Below, one piece after another: positions 14,755 to 23,311 of a stretch of 27,083 nt of DNA; the first letter of the stretch is position 1; every line of letters begins with the position of its first letter. The DNA lies in NCBI GenBank assembly GCA_002441205.1, contig DJVN01000008.1:1-27083 (forward strand), given 5' to 3'. The translations under genes and the position numbers were made by a program. The DNA is from Syntrophaceae bacterium UBA6255 (GTDB lineage: Bacteria; Desulfobacterota; Syntrophia; Syntrophales; Smithellaceae). Under the pieces are notes generated by a model. It was not told the origin of the DNA, did not search any database, and saw only the letters and a program-made list of their open reading frames with translations.

Positions 14755-16758
14755 CTACTTCATCTCAAGCAGAATTTTATTTAATTCCTTGATCTCATCA
14801 CGCAGTTCGGCAGCGTGCTCGAATTCCATATTCTTCGCGGCCTGTTTCATTTCTTTTGTCAGTTTAACGATTAACGCGGGCAAATCTTCTTCTTTCAGTG
14901 GAACAATTTTCTCTTTAACCCCGGTCGGCACTGTCACGTAATCGGCTTCGTAGATGGAACCCAGGACATTGCTGATGGATTTTTTAATCGATTCCGGCGT
15001 AATGTTGTTTTCTTCATTGTATCTCCGCTGAATGGCGCGGCGGCGTTCGGTTTCATCAAGGCAAGCCTGAATCGATTTGGTGATTTTATCCGCGTACATG
15101 ATGACCTTCCCGGCAACATTTCGTGCGGCTCTCCCGCTCGTTTGAATCAATGAACGTTCCGAACGCAGGAAACCTTCCTTATCCGCGTCCAAAATCGCCA
15201 CCAGGGATACTTCGGGAATATCCAAACCTTCTCTTAAAAGATTGACGCCCACCAGGACATCGAATTCTCCCAGGCGTAAATCTCGGATGATTTCAACCCG
15301 TTCCAGGGTGTGCACATCGGAATGAAGATAACGCACTCTGACATCCACACCGGCGTAATAATCCGTCAGATTTTCCGCCATTCTCTTGGTCAGCGTCGTT
15401 ACCAGAACTCTTTCGTTTCTCTCAATTCTGTCTCGTATCTCCGCAAGCAAATCGTCCACCTGATGTTTGGCCGGTTTGACTTCAATCGTCGGATCCATCA
15501 ATCCGGTCGGACGGATAATTTGTTCGACACGGATGCCTTCGGCTTTCTCCATTTCATACTGCGCCGGTGTCGCCGAAACATAGATACGCTGATTGGGCAG
15601 GCTTTCGTATTCGTCAAAACGCAGCGGCCGGTTGTCCAGGGCGGATGGCAGGCGGAAGCCGTATTTGACCAGCGTTTCCTTGCGCGACCGGTCGCCGCGG
15701 TACATGCCGGTCAATTGCGGCAGCGTCGCGTGGCTCTCGTCAATAATAATCAACGCATCCGGAGACAGATATTCCATCAACGTCGGCGGCGGCTGGCCGG
15801 GTTTGCGACCGGTCAGGTGGCGGGAATAATTTTCTATCCCCTGGCAGTAGCCCATCTCCTCCATCATCTCCAGATCGAAGTTGGTGCGTTGCTCCAGTCT
15901 TTGCGCTTCCAGCAATTTGTTTTGTTCCCTGTATTCGGTAAGCGTCAGCGCGAGTTCCGCTCGAATTTCATTGATCGCCCTTTGAAGGTTTTCCCGTGAA
16001 GAAACATAGTGACTGCCTGGATAAACGGCCATTCTCGTCACCGCGCTGATTTTTTTCCCTCTCAAGGGATCAATCAGAGCCATGGATTCAATTGTATCCC
16101 CGAAGAATTCCACCCGCAGGGCCTGCTCGTCCTCATAGGGAGGAAATATTTCCACGATATCGCCGCGCACGCGAAATGTTCCGCGATGAAAATCGATGTC
16201 ATTTCTTTCGTACTGGATTTCGATCAGCCGTTTCAAGAGTTCATCACGAGGAAATTCCTTGCCCACATCCAGTTGCACAATCATCCCCAGATAGGCATCC
16301 GGCGAACCCAAACCGTAAATACAGGAAACGCTGGCGACAATGATGGCATCGCGCCGCGTCAGAAGAGAATGGGTTGCCGCATGACGCAGTTTATCGATTT
16401 CCTCATTAATCGCTGAATCTTTTTCAATATACGTATCGGTAACCGGCAGGTAAGCTTCCGGTTGGTAGTAATCGTAATAGCTTACAAAATATTCCACGGC
16501 GTTTTCGGGGAAAAGCCCCTTGAATTCTTCATATAACTGCGCTGCCAGCGTTTTGTTATGCGCGATGATCAGCGCTGGACGCTGAACGCGTTCGATGACA
16601 TTGGCAATCGTAAACGTCTTGCCGGAACCGGTTACACCCAAAAGCACCTGATGCTCCTTGCCCTTCTCCAAGCCTTTGACCAGATTGTCAATTGCCTGCG
16701 GCTGGTCTCCCGCCGGAACAAAATCCGTTGCCATCAAAAACTTTTCCATAAAATCCAT
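14755..16758 (-). CDS. uvrB: Excinuclease ABC subunit B
   Basis: UvrB is the damage-verifying helicase-like subunit of nucleotide excision repair, loaded on DNA by UvrA and followed by UvrC. From ATG 16758 the protein has 667 residues, the usual length. Seen motifs are the Walker A GVTGSGKT (41-48), the beta-hairpin region with YYDYYQPEAYLP (about 95-104), the DESH Walker B (340-343), the helicase motif TSGRAARN, and a C-terminal UVR domain (about 630-665, KNMEFEHAAELRDEIKELN) that contacts UvrC. TTG 16764 and ATG 16749 are other possible starts; none has a clear Shine-Dalgarno. I saw no recognisable SOS box upstream. The bases just before the start hold a fragment of the intergenic repeat. 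All expected parts are present. Confidence 0.97.
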   Translation of the reverse strand: MDFMEKFLMATDFVPAGDQPQAIDNLVKGLEKGKEHQVLLGVTGSGKTFTIANVIERVQRPALIIAHNKTLAAQLYEEFKGLFPENAVEYFVSYYDYYQPEAYLPVTDTYIEKDSAINEEIDKLRHAATHSLLTRRDAIIVASVSCIYGLGSPDAYLGMIVQLDVGKEFPRDELLKRLIEIQYERNDIDFHRGTFRVRGDIVEIFPPYEDEQALRVEFFGDTIESMALIDPLRGKKISAVTRMAVYPGSHYVSSRENLQRAINEIRAELALTLTEYREQNKLLEAQRLEQRTNFDLEMMEEMGYCQGIENYSRHLTGRKPGQPPPTLMEYLSPDALIIIDESHATLPQLTGMYRGDRSRKETLVKYGFRLPSALDNRPLRFDEYESLPNQRIYVSATPAQYEMEKAEGIRVEQIIRPTGLMDPTIEVKPAKHQVDDLLAEIRDRIERNERVLVTTLTKRMAENLTDYYAGVDVRVRYLHSDVHTLERVEIIRDLRLGEFDVLVGVNLLREGLDIPEVSLVAILDADKEGFLRSERSLIQTSGRAARNVAGKVIMYADKITKSIQACLDETERRRAIQRRYNEENNITPESIKKSISNVLGSIYEADYVTVPTGVKEKIVPLKEEDLPALIVKLTKEMKQAAKNMEFEHAAELRDEIKELNKILLEMK

Positions 16759-16769
16759 GAACAAAAAAT

Positions 16770-16830
16770 GTTTACGAGAATCACATCTTGAGAAATTCGA
16801 CGTTCAACGCTCAGCCACATCGCTTGGCGG
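16770..16830 (-). repeat. Diverged repeat fragment upstream of uvrB
   Basis: This 61-base gap between the SemiSWEET and uvrB genes contains ACGAGAATC and TTGAGAAATTCGAC, which resemble the minus strand of copy 2 (GTAATGAGAATC followed by GAGAACAAATCCCGAC). The copy is degraded and the match is weak. It would lie in the uvrB 5' region. Confidence 0.3.
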
Positions 16831-17118
16831 CTAAACCTGCTGAAAGGATTTGTCAACCTCATTGCTTTTGCGATATTTTATAGTCAATACAATGTCTATA
16901 GTAACAAGTGTCGCATTTAAAACATACAGGCAGATGACTTCATCCAGGGCGCCGTATATTTTGAAAAAAATACCGGAGAGATAGCCCAATAAAACAATGC
17001 AGAGGAAATACATGCTTTTACCTTCCGATGTCTTTGTTTTCCATAGCTTGTATATTGAAAACGGCCAGGCAAAGCCGAAACAAAATAACATGATCGTTTC
17101 AAATATTTTTACTTCCAT
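16831..17118 (-). CDS. SemiSWEET-like small membrane transporter
   Basis: The product has 95 residues and three membrane segments (about 5-25, 36-55, 60-80). The first segment ends in FAWPFSIYKLWKTKTSEGKS, matching the first-helix-and-loop pattern of bacterial SemiSWEET/PQ-loop proteins, in which a proline (here WP, 18-19) kinks the helix. SemiSWEETs work as dimers and passively move sugars; members like this one often lack evidence for their substrate. A GAAGGG site precedes the ATG. It lies between uvrB and the helicase, with a long repeat-bearing gap upstream, so it probably has its own transcript. Confidence 0.75.
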   Translation of the reverse strand: MEVKIFETIMLFCFGFAWPFSIYKLWKTKTSEGKSMYFLCIVLLGYLSGIFFKIYGALDEVICLYVLNATLVTIDIVLTIKYRKSNEVDKSFQQV

Positions 17119-17221
17119 ATTTCCCTTCTTTCGTTGACATTAGTATGCCCAACAGGCATTCCTCAAAATTTTGTGCAATCCTATATTAATTCTAAAGAAA
17201 TAAAAAGTTGAAAAACATTGT

Positions 17222-17233
17222 CCGGTCGACCGG
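17222..17233. repeat. 12-bp perfect palindrome CCGGTCGACCGG
   Basis: CCGGTCGACCGG reads the same on both strands. It lies in the 309-base gap between the helicase and the SemiSWEET gene. No flanking promoter or duplicate copy is seen, so its role is unknown. Confidence 0.4.
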
Positions 17234-17307
17234 CACTCGCTGGTCTGCAAGCTGGGCAATGACAACTTATTCATAGAAATAAAACCGGTTCCTGTAGTAT
17301 TGCTTCC

Positions 17308-17324
17308 CGTAATGACAATCGCTG
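17308..17324 (+). repeat. Fragment of the intergenic repeat family
   Basis: GTAATGACAATCGCTGA matches the reverse complement of 619-635 at 16 of 17 bases, so a piece of the repeat family is present in opposite orientation. Further right, CCCGGGAGCGAAGCAACGCGGG (17381-17402 region) resembles the GC-rich segment near 465-490. The gap 17119-17427 otherwise holds no credible gene. Confidence 0.45.
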
Positions 17325-17427
17325 ATAGTAAAACCCAATTTCCAGAAGCGAAGCGCCCTGGCACTTGATGGTTAAACTATCCCGGGAGCGAAGCAACGCG
17401 GGACTATTCACTTTTCACAATAAAAAG

Positions 17428-19518
17428 TTAGAAAAACAAAACAGGCTCTCTCAATATCGCTTCTCTGGCTTTCCATGCGCACTCCGCAATTTCAGGATAC
17501 GTATCTTTGAGCGAAGCAATCTGGCGCAGATTATCTGCTGTGCGTAAAACCAGTGTCGCCATGTCGCCTTCGGCAATGCCCGTGGCTTTGATGACGGAAT
17601 CCCAGCTGTGTCCCTGTGCCCAGAAATACATTGCGGTACCCGCGGCAGTATGACGTTTCGTAACAGCAAATCCCGCTGTCTCCATTCGATGCATTAGCGG
17701 CCTCACGGCAACCATGACCTTTCTAAATGAAAGAACGAGCTTAGGCGGCAGGTCTTTCACAGGCAATTTTATATCGTCATCGCGGTCGTAGGCGAAAAAC
17801 GCGACAACGGCGGCCATGATTTTTTCGTTTTCTTCGGGAAAAGCGTTCTCGCGCAGGCACTGCGCCACCAGAAGCGGGTAATCCAGACGCAACTTGGACG
17901 CCCAGCGTCCGTCATCGGTCAGCGTCCCGGCTTCATCCACAAATCCTTCCTGCTGCAGAAATTTCAAATGACGTGAAAAATCTTTCCAAAGCGATTGGGC
18001 CGCTGAAAAATCCGCGTCCTGATGCCGGATGTTCTGCTGATACGCCGCGAGCGACCGCTCGAATATCTTGCAAACGTCTTCCGGTGTCTGTGATAGAAGC
18101 AAATTCAGCACCATGGCAAAATCATTCTTTAACTGGCTTAAAATATCTTCCGGTTGTTGAAAAAGCAGGTGCCGAATATGGTTCAAATCCATAAATTTTC
18201 CAGGAATCGTCAACATAAAACCAATATTGTCCTGTCCGCGTCGTCCGGCACGACCGGTCATCTGGCGGAATTCAGTGGCCGAGAGCGGATCAAAATCATT
18301 TCCGTTGAACAAATCCGAATTGAAAAGAACGATGGTCCTTGCCGGAAAATTCACGCCCGCGGCTATGGTGGATGTGGCAAATATCACACGCAAATGTCCC
18401 CTGTTCATCATTTCTTCCACCAGCATTTTCCACGCGGGCAACTGCCCACCGTGATGAGAAGCCAGCCTCATCGACTTTAATACTTTCAATTGCCGGTGCC
18501 TGGCCAGCGTTGGAAAACGTCCCAGCAATTCGTCCAGCGAATAAGAAAATTCTACGGAATTTTGCAGCGGCGCAAGCATTCCACGCGCAGTGAGCGCCGC
18601 ATCGCATTCTGCTCGCGATTTTAAAAAAAATATTGCTGGCAGCAGATTGAACTTTTCCAGCACCCGGATGACGCCGATGTAATCCGGCATTTTTCCGCCG
18701 CGCAATCTTTTCTCATCGGTCCTTCTGATGAAATCGGCAACAGGCGGGGATACTTTTTTCCCTTCCAGAAAGGGATGCAGGCAACCGGACGAATGCAGAA
18801 AAAGAGGATAAAGCGGCACGGGACGTTTTTCTTCTGTAATTACCATACATGATTTCTTGCGGATGGATTCCAGCCAGTGTGCAATTTCTTCGCCGTTGCC
18901 GATGGTTGCCGACAAAAGCAGCAGGTGAACCCGCGTGGGAAGATAAATCATGATTTCTTCCCAGACAACACCTCGATCGGCATCACCCAGGAAATGCGCC
19001 TCGTCCAGAATAACCAGATCGCAGTTCAAGTCTTTTCCCTGATGCATGGCATCATACAGTTGATTGCGAAGGATTTCGGTGGTTCCGACAATGATCGGCG
19101 CTTCGGTGTTTTCCTTGGTATCACCGGTGATAATGCCCACATTTTCGGGATCAAAATGCAGGCCGAACTCCACCCATTTGGAATTGGAAAGTGCTTTCAG
19201 CGGCGAAGCGTACCAGCAACGTCCGCCTTTTTCCAGGACGGATAAAATGGCTTCCCGCGCGATCCAGGTTTTACCCGAACCGGTGGGCGCGATCACCAGG
19301 CAATCCGTCTGTCTGATTGCCTCCAGCGCCATGATCTGAAATTCATCGGGAACAAAAGGTGTGGGATGAGGCTTGCCTATTCTGGATAGAGTGCTCTTCA
19401 GCGCGGGAATGGCTTCCGGCCTGTAGAAAGACAGATGTTCTTTTCTTTTTGATTTTCTATCAAAACGTGAATGTTTGAAATGAACGGGTTTCTTTTTTCT
19501 CTCAATTCTTTTCTGCAT
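17428..19518 (-). CDS. Ski2-like DEAD/DEAH-box helicase
   Basis: This 696-residue superfamily 2 helicase begins with a very basic tail (residues 2-30, many K/R) likely to bind nucleic acid. Motif I is APTGSGKT (77-84), motif Ia is in ASPLKALSNSKW, motif II DEAH (172-175), motif III SATIGN (203-208), and motif VI QMTGRAGRRGQDNIGF. The last motif, plus a following helical region, is typical of the Ski2/Mtr4 and Hel308-related group. Such proteins unwind RNA or DNA in 3'-5' direction; which is used here is not known. The C-terminal half (about 460-696) is less conserved. It lies 47 bases after the membrane SAM-domain gene and probably shares its transcript. No RNase partner is adjacent. Confidence 0.88.
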   Translation of the reverse strand: MQKRIERKKKPVHFKHSRFDRKSKRKEHLSFYRPEAIPALKSTLSRIGKPHPTPFVPDEFQIMALEAIRQTDCLVIAPTGSGKTWIAREAILSVLEKGGRCWYASPLKALSNSKWVEFGLHFDPENVGIITGDTKENTEAPIIVGTTEILRNQLYDAMHQGKDLNCDLVILDEAHFLGDADRGVVWEEIMIYLPTRVHLLLLSATIGNGEEIAHWLESIRKKSCMVITEEKRPVPLYPLFLHSSGCLHPFLEGKKVSPPVADFIRRTDEKRLRGGKMPDYIGVIRVLEKFNLLPAIFFLKSRAECDAALTARGMLAPLQNSVEFSYSLDELLGRFPTLARHRQLKVLKSMRLASHHGGQLPAWKMLVEEMMNRGHLRVIFATSTIAAGVNFPARTIVLFNSDLFNGNDFDPLSATEFRQMTGRAGRRGQDNIGFMLTIPGKFMDLNHIRHLLFQQPEDILSQLKNDFAMVLNLLLSQTPEDVCKIFERSLAAYQQNIRHQDADFSAAQSLWKDFSRHLKFLQQEGFVDEAGTLTDDGRWASKLRLDYPLLVAQCLRENAFPEENEKIMAAVVAFFAYDRDDDIKLPVKDLPPKLVLSFRKVMVAVRPLMHRMETAGFAVTKRHTAAGTAMYFWAQGHSWDSVIKATGIAEGDMATLVLRTADNLRQIASLKDTYPEIAECAWKAREAILREPVLFF

Positions 19519-19528
19519 TTTATTTCCG

Positions 19529-19578
19529 AGTCAAAGAGGTTTAAACTTTTACTTTAAAGATTTGACTACACTTTGACT
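19529..19578. repeat. 8-bp inverted repeat AGTCAAAG...CTTTGACT
   Basis: AGTCAAAG (19529-19536) and CTTTGACT (19571-19578) form a perfect inverted repeat around the gap between two minus-strand genes, with another GACT-containing copy at 19562-19567. The right arm lies in the last codons of the upstream gene. It may be a weak hairpin or a binding site. Confidence 0.3.
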
Positions 19579-21746
19579 GTTCTATCTCGCATATCCATAA
19601 TCAGAGCCAAGAAGTAGAATATGGCCGCCGGTATGAGCAAATAACGGAATCCCGTTGCCATGGAGACATATTCTACGACGCCTCCAACAAGCGCACCCAG
19701 CAAGTTTGAAGCCAGTACGCGATCGGCATTGCCAGTTCGTGACAGACTGGAAGCAAAAATAACGCCGCTGGCAAAAAGAGGAAGTGAAAGCAGTAAGGAG
19801 CCAAGAACAACTCGAACTAGTTTGGATAGGCCCGCCAGGTAACTGACCGGGATAAAATAATTTAACAAAAGAAATCCGAATAATAACATGTAATATTCCC
19901 AGGGAATTCTTTTTGAAAGAGCATCGCGAACAATGTAACCCCATATTGTGGCCAACAGACTCATGACCAAAACTCCTGAAAAAATAGCTGCACTGACACC
20001 CCATGTAGAACCTGCTAAAATCATAAGAACAGAAATTCCACGGGTTTCCAGAAGAAGGAACGCTGCACCCAATGAGAAAAAGTGCCCGTTAAGTTCTTTT
20101 TTATCACCGGATAAAGCATATACAGAGAATAATGATATGAGAACCATCATCAGCATCGCAATCAGGTAATCTTTGGGTATATTTTTTCCCTTTAAATAGA
20201 CAAATGGCCAATCGTCCTCCAGAAGATCAATCTTCTCAAGATTGTAAATAGGACGCCCCGGCAAGATATTTTCGCCGGTGACATAAGTAATACCATGCGG
20301 ATGCATCATTATATCTCGGGAGATAATCGGCGGTTTTCCAAAAACAGAAGCTAAAGTTGCCCGCATGCGATTATAGAAAAAATCACTCCCGACCGCATGG
20401 CTGACGACCAATATTCCTTCAGGTTTCAGTTTCTGACGAGCCAGATTAAAGCTTTCACGAGTAAAAACAAAGGAATCAAGCCGGATGTTGCTTTTATGAC
20501 TGAGCAAAATATGTGAATCAAGCATCCCAAATACAATCATATCGTATTTCTTATTTGTTGCAACAAGAAAATTTCTGGCATCGTCAAGATGTACCTTGAC
20601 TCGTAAATCCGAATAAGGCTTTTCAGGATGTTTCTCCCGCCCCAAACGAAGAATCTCCGGATCAATTTCCACCGCATCAATATTTTGAGCGCCGGCGCGA
20701 AGAGCGCCAGCCACATCATTCCCACTGCCGGCACCGAGAATAAGAACATCTTCCGGAGGTGCAATCTTCAGATCTTTTAAATTCTTGCCGGTTAAACGGT
20801 CCATGAACCGATTCCTTAAAACAAACGGCATGTCAAATTGTACACGCATATTCACAAGATTGGGATACTTGACCAGAGCCTTGTCCGAAAGATCAAGGGG
20901 CATCTGATATGAATCGTCATTCACTCTTATGACAAAACCCTCCTCAAGTTTCAGTTCGACAAGTTCCTTTTGCTCTTTCGGAGTTAGTGTCGGTAGATTC
21001 CATTCTTCAATCATCCCCCGGCCAGGCAAATATTTAATTGGATTCACAGAAATCTTCTGATAAGGCGACCAAATGGCATCCCGAGTGGAGTAACCTGCAA
21101 TCAATACCATGAGTCCGATGGCTACAATTCCCATAATCTGCCATTCTCTGGTTGCCCGCCATAATCCGACAAGGGATATTAAGCCCGCTAGCATCATCCA
21201 TATCCAGGGTTTTGCCCCAATGGCTGACAGAAAAATAAAAACAAAGATACCCAATAAACTGCCAAAAACATTTACCCCATATCGTTTAAGAGGAGACGGT
21301 CCCTTAAGGGTTTGACCAACAAAATTTCCCAGTGGAATAAATCCACCGGCGATAACAATAAAACTGATTGTGAGAAAAGGTATGATTGACATCGTTTTCC
21401 GTACCGTGCTGTATTCCAGAAAAAGAAATTCATCAGGCGAAGGCATAACATTTAATAGGGAACCCAGGGCAGTCAAAATTACGATTGAGGAAAAACCAAG
21501 CGGTCCGCAAAACGAAATCCAGTGAGCCTGCGGCCACTTCCTACTAGTCAAAATGCCTAACCCAAATCCCAGAAAGGCACCCAGAAGAACAAAATTGGTG
21601 AAGTATCCTAACACTCTTACCTGACCGGGAATGTATCTTATAAAGGTGAGTTCCAGAAACAAAGTAGCCATACCCGCCATAAAGATGGCCACAAATCCAA
21701 AATCATCTATTCCGTTTTTTCCATCTGCAGAATGTTTCATGTTCAT
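19566..21746 (-). CDS. Membrane protein with spermidine-synthase-like SAM domain
   Basis: The product has 726 residues in three parts: about six N-terminal membrane segments (15-225), a soluble Rossmann domain (about 245-500) and about six to seven C-terminal membrane segments (520-715). The middle domain has the SAM/dcSAM-binding loop ILGAGSGND (336-344), the acidic VEIDP (359-363), and HLDDARNFL. Polyamine aminopropyltransferases place a catalytic aspartate in a D-x-x-D-P-type loop after strand 4; here that loop reads FGMLDSHILLSH (406-417), so the usual catalytic residues are not evident. It may be a methyltransferase, a sensor or a transporter-linked domain, not a true spermidine synthase. 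The start ATG follows AAAGGA. A hairpin lies upstream at 21848-21880. Confidence 0.8.
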   Translation of the reverse strand: MNMKHSADGKNGIDDFGFVAIFMAGMATLFLELTFIRYIPGQVRVLGYFTNFVLLGAFLGFGLGILTSRKWPQAHWISFCGPLGFSSIVILTALGSLLNVMPSPDEFLFLEYSTVRKTMSIIPFLTISFIVIAGGFIPLGNFVGQTLKGPSPLKRYGVNVFGSLLGIFVFIFLSAIGAKPWIWMMLAGLISLVGLWRATREWQIMGIVAIGLMVLIAGYSTRDAIWSPYQKISVNPIKYLPGRGMIEEWNLPTLTPKEQKELVELKLEEGFVIRVNDDSYQMPLDLSDKALVKYPNLVNMRVQFDMPFVLRNRFMDRLTGKNLKDLKIAPPEDVLILGAGSGNDVAGALRAGAQNIDAVEIDPEILRLGREKHPEKPYSDLRVKVHLDDARNFLVATNKKYDMIVFGMLDSHILLSHKSNIRLDSFVFTRESFNLARQKLKPEGILVVSHAVGSDFFYNRMRATLASVFGKPPIISRDIMMHPHGITYVTGENILPGRPIYNLEKIDLLEDDWPFVYLKGKNIPKDYLIAMLMMVLISLFSVYALSGDKKELNGHFFSLGAAFLLLETRGISVLMILAGSTWGVSAAIFSGVLVMSLLATIWGYIVRDALSKRIPWEYYMLLFGFLLLNYFIPVSYLAGLSKLVRVVLGSLLLSLPLFASGVIFASSLSRTGNADRVLASNLLGALVGGVVEYVSMATGFRYLLIPAAIFYFLALIMDMRDRTVKV

Positions 21747-21847
21747 CGTAATGAAGATCCTTTCACTTTTATTTTAAAGTGATTGCAGTGGTGAACTTTA
21801 ATCACAGTAAGAAAAATTTTTGTAATGAATATGACTTGAATATGTAG

Positions 21848-21880
21848 ATGATGGTCAAAATTGAAAAATACAACCATCAT
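21848..21880. promoter_or_regulatory. 8-bp inverted repeat ATGATGGT...ACCATCAT
   Basis: A perfect inverted repeat (21848-21855 and 21873-21880) with a 17-base loop sits about 100 bases upstream of the membrane SAM-domain gene and 90 bases after tyrS. No U-run follows on either strand, so an operator is as likely as a terminator. The rest of 21747-21969 is AT-rich and shows nothing else. Confidence 0.35.
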
Positions 21881-21969
21881 AAATTATCAATAATTACTAT
21901 ATTTTTTTAATGCAATCTTTTGTTTCGAAAGGTTTACAAAAATAATGATCTATATTGTCGTAGATTTTT

Positions 21970-23298
21970 TTATTCTTCTATTTCTATGATCAGGTATTTC
22001 TTTTTACCTTTTCTTATGCGTGCTTCTTTTCCACCAGCAAAATCAGCGGAAGTTAATTTCTCATCAATGGATTTTACCTGACGGTCATTGATGTAAATTC
22101 CGCCCTGCTCGATGAGGCGTTTCGTTTCCGAAATGGATTGGGTCAAACCCGCCTTTGCGCAGGTTGCGCAAATCTGAACACCTGCATCCAAATCTTTGCG
22201 GGAGATTTTATAATGAGGAACCGCCTTAATTACTTCTGCTTCAAAAGTCGTTTTAACTCCAGCTTCTTCCGATATAGATGCAGGCAATTCGCGTGGAATC
22301 ATACTAGAGGGAAACATATCAACAGGGACAGGACGGGAATGGAAAGTTGCCATAGAAGCCAAACAGGCATCTTGGGCTGCTTTTGCTCCGTGAGTAATCT
22401 TTGTAGCTTCAAAAGCCAGCACCGCCTTGGCCATGTTCAATTGAGCATCGGATAATTTTTTTACAATGCTGATTTCTTCCAGCGGCAGGAAGGTGAAGAA
22501 TTTCAAAAATCTTTCAAGATCAGCATCGTCACAGTTGACCCAGTATTGATAATATTCATAAGGGATGGTCAAACTGCCGTCCAGCCAGACGGTTCCTTTT
22601 TCGGTCTTTCCCATCTTCTGGCCCAGCGATGTGGTAATTAATGGAAAGGTGACGGCGTGGGCGTCTTTAGCTTCAATCTTACGGATCAGTTCTGTTCCGG
22701 CCAGCATGTTGCCCCACTGATCATTGCCGCCCATTTGCAAGGCACAGCCGTGATTCTGGAACAGATAAAGAAAATCATACCCCTGAAGCACCATGTAATT
22801 GAACTCGATGAAGTTCAGACCCTTTTCCATTCTGATTTTGTAGCTTTCCGCCGCCAGCATCCGGTTAACGCTGAAATGGCGGCCGATATCTCTTAAAAAT
22901 TCGATGTAATTGATTTTTGTCAGCCAGTCGGCATTGTTCAAAAGAAGCGCCTTGTTATCCGAAAAATCAAGGTATTGAGAAAGCTGTTTGCCCAGACGCT
23001 GAGCGTTGTAGTCTATCTGCTCACGGGTAAGGACCTGACGCATTTCCGTTTTACCGCTCGGGTCTCCGATCAAACCGGTGCCGCCGCCGACCAGCGCGAT
23101 GGGTTTGTTGCCGCTTTTCTGCATGTGCGCGAGCGCCATGATGGGCACAAGAGAACCGATGTGTAAACTAGTAGCCGTGGGATCAAAACCGATATAGCAG
23201 GTCACCGGTCCTGCCGCGAAAAGTTTTTTAATCAAAGTTTCATCGGTTACCTGCTCTATGAAACCTCTTGCTTCCAAAATATCGTAGGCACTTTTCAT
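21970..23298 (-). CDS. tyrS: Tyrosyl-tRNA synthetase
   Basis: This enzyme charges tRNA-Tyr with tyrosine. The product has 442 residues. The class I signature reads HIGS (46-49, within PTATSLHIGS), the tyrosine site includes FNYMVLQGYDF and QMGGNDQWGN, and the second signature is KMGKT (228-232), which is the usual TyrRS form of KMSKS. The C-terminal part carries an S4-like RNA-binding domain (SETKRLIEQGGIYINDRQV, about 375-400). No T-box-like leader is present; the gene follows the YmdB-type gene by 13 bases, so it is expressed as part of the rny cluster. All expected elements are intact. Confidence 0.97.
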   Translation of the reverse strand: MKSAYDILEARGFIEQVTDETLIKKLFAAGPVTCYIGFDPTATSLHIGSLVPIMALAHMQKSGNKPIALVGGGTGLIGDPSGKTEMRQVLTREQIDYNAQRLGKQLSQYLDFSDNKALLLNNADWLTKINYIEFLRDIGRHFSVNRMLAAESYKIRMEKGLNFIEFNYMVLQGYDFLYLFQNHGCALQMGGNDQWGNMLAGTELIRKIEAKDAHAVTFPLITTSLGQKMGKTEKGTVWLDGSLTIPYEYYQYWVNCDDADLERFLKFFTFLPLEEISIVKKLSDAQLNMAKAVLAFEATKITHGAKAAQDACLASMATFHSRPVPVDMFPSSMIPRELPASISEEAGVKTTFEAEVIKAVPHYKISRKDLDAGVQICATCAKAGLTQSISETKRLIEQGGIYINDRQVKSIDEKLTSADFAGGKEARIRKGKKKYLIIEIEE

Positions 23299-23311
23299 GG
23301 CATCCTGCCTC

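Noticed and set aside
15310..15999. Plus-strand ORF of 229 codons opposite uvrB
   Set aside because: It is the mirror of a highly conserved uvrB frame, with no recognisable domain.
16759..16830. SOS/LexA site before uvrB
   Set aside because: No recognisable CTGT...ACAG or GAAC...GTTC type box is present in the short upstream gap.
23299..23311. T-box or other leader before tyrS
   Set aside because: The gap to the upstream gene is only 13 bases, too short for a T-box.
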